From the NCBI GenBank assembly GCA_016794325.1, contig JAEUKG010000243.1, positions 1-35,860 on the forward strand: a DNA stretch of 35,860 nt, given 5' to 3'. The notes below the pieces were generated by a model that worked only from the letters and a program-made list of their open reading frames with translations, was not told the origin of the DNA and ran no database searches. Each line of letters opens with the position of its first letter. Within the stretch, counting starts at the first letter, position 1. The stretch is from Myxococcales bacterium. Lineage in GTDB: Bacteria; Myxococcota_A; Polyangia; Polyangiales; Polyangiaceae. Made by a program: the position numbers and the translations under genes. This document shows positions 33,016-35,860 of the stretch, one piece after another.

Positions 33016-34236
33016 ATGATCAACGTTGATTCGACAATCCATGATCCGCTGCTCGGCGCCCGCGAGGCGGCTCGCCTCCTCGGGATCAAGCTGGCGACGC
33101 TGTACGCGTACGCGAGCCGCGGGCTCCTCGAGAGCGTGCCCTCGGGCCGGGGGCGGTCGCGCCTCTACCCGCGGTCGGCGGTCGAGCGCCTGCGCGCGCG
33201 CCGCGACGCCCGGGCAGGGCACGGGCCCGTCGCCGCCGGGGCCCTGCGCTGGGGCGAGCCGGTCCTCGACACGGCGATCACCGCGATCGGCCCCGGCGGG
33301 CCGGTGTACCGCGGGGAGCCGGCGGTCGCGCTCGCGGAGCGTGGCGCGCCCTTCGAGGGCGTCGCCGAGCTCCTGTGGGGCTGCGGCCTCGTCGACAGCG
33401 GCCCCTGGGCCGACGATCGGCGGGCGCTCGCCCTCCTCGGCCGCGTCGGCCGGCCCCCGTCGGTGTTCGACGCCCTCGCGGCGGTGATCCCGCTCGCGGC
33501 GTGGGCCGACTCGGAGCGCGTGGTCGCGACGCCGGCGAGGGAGCTCGCCCGCGCCCGGTCGCTGATCGCGACCTCCGTGTCCGCGGTCGCGCTCGCGCTC
33601 GGCCGCCCGCGGCCGCCGCCGGGGCCGGTCGCGTCGCGGCTCGCGCAGGCGATCGGCGCGCCCGCCCGCGCGGCGCGCCTCGTCGAGTGCGCGCTGGTGC
33701 TCATGGCCGACCACGAGCTCAACGCGTCGAGCTTCGCGGCGCGGGTCGCGGCGTCGACGGGCGCGGACCTCTACGCCTGCGTCGCCGCCGCGGTCGCCGC
33801 GCTGTCGGGGCCTCGCCACGGGGGCGAGGCGGCGCGGGTGCAGGCGGCGATCGCGGAGGCGCGCACGCCGCGTGGAGCGAGCGGCCTCGTCGCCGGGCGG
33901 GTCGGGCGCCAAGAGGAGCTCCCCGGCTTCGGTCACCCTCTCTATCCCGATGGGGATCCTAGGGCCGCGCTCCTCCTCGGGCGCGCGCGCGTGCTCGGCG
34001 CCTCCCGGCTCGCGGTGGTGGACGCGTTCGTGGGCGCGGCGGAGCGCCTGCGCGGCGTTCGCCCCAACGTCGACGTGGGGCTGGTGGCGGCGGCGCGCGC
34101 GGCGTCGGCCGATCCGCAGGCGCCGGCGGCGCTCTTCGCGATCGGGCGCCTCGCCGGGTGGATCGCGCACGCGTGGGAGCAACGCGCCGCGGGCCACCTC
34201 CTGCGCCCGCGCGCGCGCTACGTCGGCGCGCCCTGA
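33016..34236 (+). CDS. Helix-turn-helix/citrate synthase fusion protein
   Basis: 406 residues. Residues 11-65 are a MerR/excisionase-type helix-turn-helix: LLGAREAARLLGIKLATLYA, YASRGLLESV, then SRLYPRSAVERLRARRD. From about 75 the protein is citrate synthase: ALRWGEPVLDTAITAIGPGG, ADHELNASSFAARVAASTGA (His233), LSGPRHGGEAARV (His268), PGFGHPLYPDGDPRA (His307), RPNVDVGLVAAA with Asp353, and LFAIGRLAGWIAHAWEQ ending RPRARYVGAP. All three catalytic positions look intact. ATG 33016 was chosen because the HTH starts just after. HTH-citrate synthase fusions exist in other bacteria; whether they bind DNA or hold an enzyme complex is not settled. A TAAGGT hexamer lies 16 bases upstream with a G-rich Shine-Dalgarno. 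Confidence 0.88.
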   Translation: MINVDSTIHDPLLGAREAARLLGIKLATLYAYASRGLLESVPSGRGRSRLYPRSAVERLRARRDARAGHGPVAAGALRWGEPVLDTAITAIGPGGPVYRGEPAVALAERGAPFEGVAELLWGCGLVDSGPWADDRRALALLGRVGRPPSVFDALAAVIPLAAWADSERVVATPARELARARSLIATSVSAVALALGRPRPPPGPVASRLAQAIGAPARAARLVECALVLMADHELNASSFAARVAASTGADLYACVAAAVAALSGPRHGGEAARVQAAIAEARTPRGASGLVAGRVGRQEELPGFGHPLYPDGDPRAALLLGRARVLGASRLAVVDAFVGAAERLRGVRPNVDVGLVAAARAASADPQAPAALFAIGRLAGWIAHAWEQRAAGHLLRPRARYVGAP

Positions 34237-34333
34237 CCCCTCGCCGGCTCGCGCGCCGATGGCGCCAACGGACCTCTCGGAGCGGGGCGCCGCGGGTTGC
34301 GCGAGCGGGGCGGCGCTCGCAGAATGCGCGGCG

Positions 34334-34849
34334 ATGCAGAAGCTCTTCACCAGGTCGTTGCCGCTCGCGGGGTTGCTCGTGTCCGCGGGGCTCGTCGCGG
34401 CGGCTGGGTGCAGCAGCAGCGGCACCACGCCCGGCGGCGCGTCGAGCTCCGGCGGCGCGGTGATCGCCATCGACGGCTCCCCGCAGGACGGCGCGGGAGG
34501 CTCGCCCGACGCGTCGCCGAACGACGCTTCGACCCAGGGCGACGCGCCGCGCGACGCGCCGCGCGACGCGGCGACGCTCGACGGCGCGGTCGTCGTCGGC
34601 TGCGTCATCCGGCACGAGAAGACGGGGCCCGCCTGCGGCGACGTGTGCGGCGTGCACCTCACCCTCGTCGGCCCCTCCGACTGGTACTGCACCCAAGACT
34701 GCTCCGACGCGACCCAGTGCGGCGGCGTGGCCGGGCTCACGTGCGCCCCTTACGGCGCCTGCGTGCCCACGTGCACCGCGGACGCCGAGTGCACGGCGCA
34801 GGGTTTCAAGCGCTGCGACACGACGGCCGGCGCCTGCGACACGATCTGA
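34334..34849 (+). CDS. Cys-rich lipoprotein of unknown function
   Basis: 171 residues. The signal peptide ends LVAAAGC (lipobox Cys26), then a Ser/Gly/Asp/Ala linker that includes a short repeat (QGDAPRDAPRDAAT). The folded part, from about residue 90, has ten cysteines in about 75 residues (GCVIRHEK, PACGDVCGVHL, YCTQDCSDATQCGG, LTCAPYGACVPTCTADAEC, RCDTTAGACDTI). That spacing is typical of small disulphide-rich exported domains common in Myxococcota surface proteins. No catalytic motif is seen. ATG 34334 starts the signal peptide; no firm promoter is visible, though the gene follows the citrate-synthase fusion by about 97 bases. Confidence 0.75.
   Translation: MQKLFTRSLPLAGLLVSAGLVAAAGCSSSGTTPGGASSSGGAVIAIDGSPQDGAGGSPDASPNDASTQGDAPRDAPRDAATLDGAVVVGCVIRHEKTGPACGDVCGVHLTLVGPSDWYCTQDCSDATQCGGVAGLTCAPYGACVPTCTADAECTAQGFKRCDTTAGACDTI
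34541..34570. repeat. 12-bp tandem repeat in lipoprotein linker
   Basis: The unit GACGCGCCGCGC is repeated two and a half times in frame, encoding DAPRDAPRDA in the linker between lipobox and the Cys-rich domain. Confidence 0.6.
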
Positions 34850-34884
34850 CGTCGACCTGCGCGCCAAGGAGCGCCGCGACCTGC

Positions 34885-34890
34885 TATCAT
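34885..34890 (+). promoter_or_regulatory. -10 element for the chlorite-dismutase-family gene
   Basis: TATCAT ends ten bases before ATG 34900, giving a leader of about three bases. No Shine-Dalgarno is seen between. Confidence 0.5.
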
Positions 34891-34899
34891 CGCCGCTCG

Positions 34900-35652
34900 A
34901 TGAGCGACGATCCCATCGCGAAGGGCCTGCCTCCGGTCGACCTCCACGAATACGGCGGCAAGAAAGACGGCGAGAAGCAGAAGCTCGACCGCCGCCTCTT
35001 CATGCAGCTCCTCGTGTTCGACGTGCCCGCGGGCGAGGGCGCGGACGCGCACGCGCGCGAGCTGCTCGCGCGGCTCCGCGACGCGAACGTGGCGGCGGTG
35101 GTGTACGCGGACCTGATGAGCCCGCGCGGCGTGGGCCTCCTCACCTGGAGCGAGCAGCCGGCGCACTTCGTGACGGCGGTGCGGCCGCTCTTCTCGTCGG
35201 GCGCGCTCCGCGACGCGGAGCTCCGCGACGACTACGCGATGATCGGTCGCAGCTACGGCACCGGCCACGAGCCGGATCTCGAGTGGTTCCTCCTCCGGCG
35301 CCCGGTCGAGAACGTCATGCACGAGGCGTTCCCCTGGCACGTCTGGTATCCGCTCCGGCGCAGCGGCGCCTTCTCGAAGCTCGAGCCGATCGAGCAGAGC
35401 CACATCCTGCGCGAGCACGCCGCGCTCGGCATCGCCTACGGGCAGACCGACGCCGCCCACGACGTCCGGCTCGCGTGCCACGGCCTCGACGCCAAGGACA
35501 ACGAGTTCCTGATCGGCCTCATCGGCAAGGAGCTGCACCCGCTCTCGCACCTCGTGCAGGCGATGCGAAAGACGCGTCAGACGTCGGAGTTCATCCAGCA
35601 GATGGGCCCGTTCTTCGTCGGCCACGTCGTCGGCCGCTCGAGCGCGAAGTAG
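34900..35652 (+). CDS. Chlorite dismutase/HemQ-superfamily protein
   Basis: 250 residues, the size of the family. Diagnostic segments are FMQLLVFDVPAGEG, VVYADLMSPRGVGLLTWSEQ, YAMIGRSYGTGHEPDLEWFL, WYPLRRSGAFSKLEPIEQ, then HILREHAALGIAYG with the likely heme-ligand His173, HGLDAKDNEFLIGLIGKE and MGPFFVGHVVG. Family members are heme proteins: chlorite dismutases or coproheme decarboxylases (HemQ). The stretch that in HemQ carries the catalytic Tyr (WYMLP-type) reads AFSKLEP here, so the Tyr is absent at that position, and the usual distal Arg/Gln is not obvious. It therefore probably is neither a true HemQ nor a proven chlorite dismutase. Residues 1-30 are polar and probably disordered. No heme-synthesis genes flank it. 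Confidence 0.85.
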   Translation: MSDDPIAKGLPPVDLHEYGGKKDGEKQKLDRRLFMQLLVFDVPAGEGADAHARELLARLRDANVAAVVYADLMSPRGVGLLTWSEQPAHFVTAVRPLFSSGALRDAELRDDYAMIGRSYGTGHEPDLEWFLLRRPVENVMHEAFPWHVWYPLRRSGAFSKLEPIEQSHILREHAALGIAYGQTDAAHDVRLACHGLDAKDNEFLIGLIGKELHPLSHLVQAMRKTRQTSEFIQQMGPFFVGHVVGRSSAK

Positions 35653-35662
35653 CCGAGCGCGA

Positions 35663-35860
35663 TCAGAAGAAGCCGCCGCCGCGGAGGCTGGGGTCGGCGA
35701 GGTCGTTCGTGCCTCGCGTCGGGCCCTCGGCCGCCGGCGCCGAGAGCTGGGCGTCGATCACCGCCGACAGCACCTTGGCCGCGGGCGCGTATTGCTCGCT
35801 CGAGAGCGAGCTCGGCCAGTGGATGAAAGCGCGCGGCGTCGCGCGGTGATCCGCCGTCAT
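35663..35860 (-). CDS. Unknown protein, C-terminal part (may continue beyond window)
   Basis: A frame of 65 codons ends at TGA 35663. Its first in-window codon, at the edge (35858-35860), is ATG, but the gene may begin further right. The visible part (IHWPSSLSSEQYAPAAKVLS, then a Pro/Gly/Asp-rich tail ending LRGGGFF) shows no domain I know. Third positions are nearly all G or C, as in real genes here. It is convergent with the chlorite-dismutase-family gene, with 10 bases between. Confidence 0.55.
   Translation of the reverse strand: MTADHRATPRAFIHWPSSLSSEQYAPAAKVLSAVIDAQLSAPAAEGPTRGTNDLADPSLRGGGFF

Noticed and set aside
30418-34740. Open minus-strand frame of 1440 codons
   Set aside because: It runs antisense to the hybrid kinase and HTH-citrate synthase and has no recognisable domain; same composition effect.
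34900-35652. True chlorite dismutase (chlorite respiration)
   Set aside because: No perchlorate or chlorate reductase genes are nearby and the active-site stretch differs from both Cld and HemQ patterns.

Overview
The window is high-GC DNA (roughly 70 % or more G+C, third codon positions almost all G or C), densely coding on both strands, with no gene-free stretch over 300 bases. The gene content suggests a large-genome Myxococcota (Polyangiales-like) chromosome: many Ala/Pro/Ser-rich lipoproteins of unknown function, two ECF sigma factors, a six-PAS histidine kinase, a response-regulator/GGDEF protein and a DUF3160 lipoprotein. This placement is inference from gene style; no rRNA or other phylogenetic marker is present. 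I saw no tRNA, rRNA, CRISPR array, transposase, integrase or phage gene, so this looks like ordinary chromosome with many lineage-specific genes.

Layout. 1-2553 (-): DUF3160 lipoprotein running off the left edge. 2680-5179 (-): a translationally coupled operon of ECF sigma factor, zinc-motif anti-sigma factor and an envelope protein with an STN-like domain, bactofilin-like beta repeats and membrane helices. 5380-13698 (+): cupin_5 protein, Cys-cluster outer-membrane-like protein, malic enzyme, cyclic-nucleotide-binding/PilZ-like regulator, YdcF-like membrane protein, metallophosphoesterase lipoprotein, small lipoprotein and zinc-ribbon membrane protein. 13717-15312: LysR regulator divergent from a flavodoxin-fold quinone reductase. 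15381-18947 (-): two lipoproteins and a conserved protein of unknown function. 19118-19951 (+): a second ECF sigma factor without a neighbouring anti-sigma factor. 19968-21943 (-): a repeat-bearing lipoprotein and a class I aminotransferase. 22141-24020 (+): REC-GGDEF diguanylate cyclase and a lectin-fold lipoprotein. 24081-26702 (+): a three-gene cassette (APH-fold kinase, DUF6285 protein, acyl-CoA dehydrogenase) matching the LvaABC system that isomerises 4-hydroxyacyl-CoA to 3-hydroxyacyl-CoA through a phosphorylated intermediate. 26721-31881: a NarL/LuxR response regulator divergent from two overlapping HisKA_2-type kinases. 31854-34236: a citrate synthase divergent from a second citrate synthase fused to an N-terminal HTH. 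34334-35860: a Cys-rich lipoprotein, a chlorite-dismutase-family protein and the 3' part of an unknown gene.

How it works together. Acyl-CoA and C4 metabolism recurs (LvaABC-like cassette, two citrate synthases, malic enzyme), mixed with signalling (two sigma factors, three two-component proteins, a c-di-GMP synthase and a possible c-di-GMP/cNMP receptor). Across the window, at least nine starts carry a TANNNT hexamer whose last base lies 7-10 nt before the start codon and mostly lack a Shine-Dalgarno sequence. This predicts leaderless or very-short-leader transcripts. Coupled downstream genes instead use overlapping ATGA or GTGA junctions. Several inverted repeats lie in shared or upstream regulatory regions (14661-14677, 16788-16807, 20585-20631, 27431-27450).
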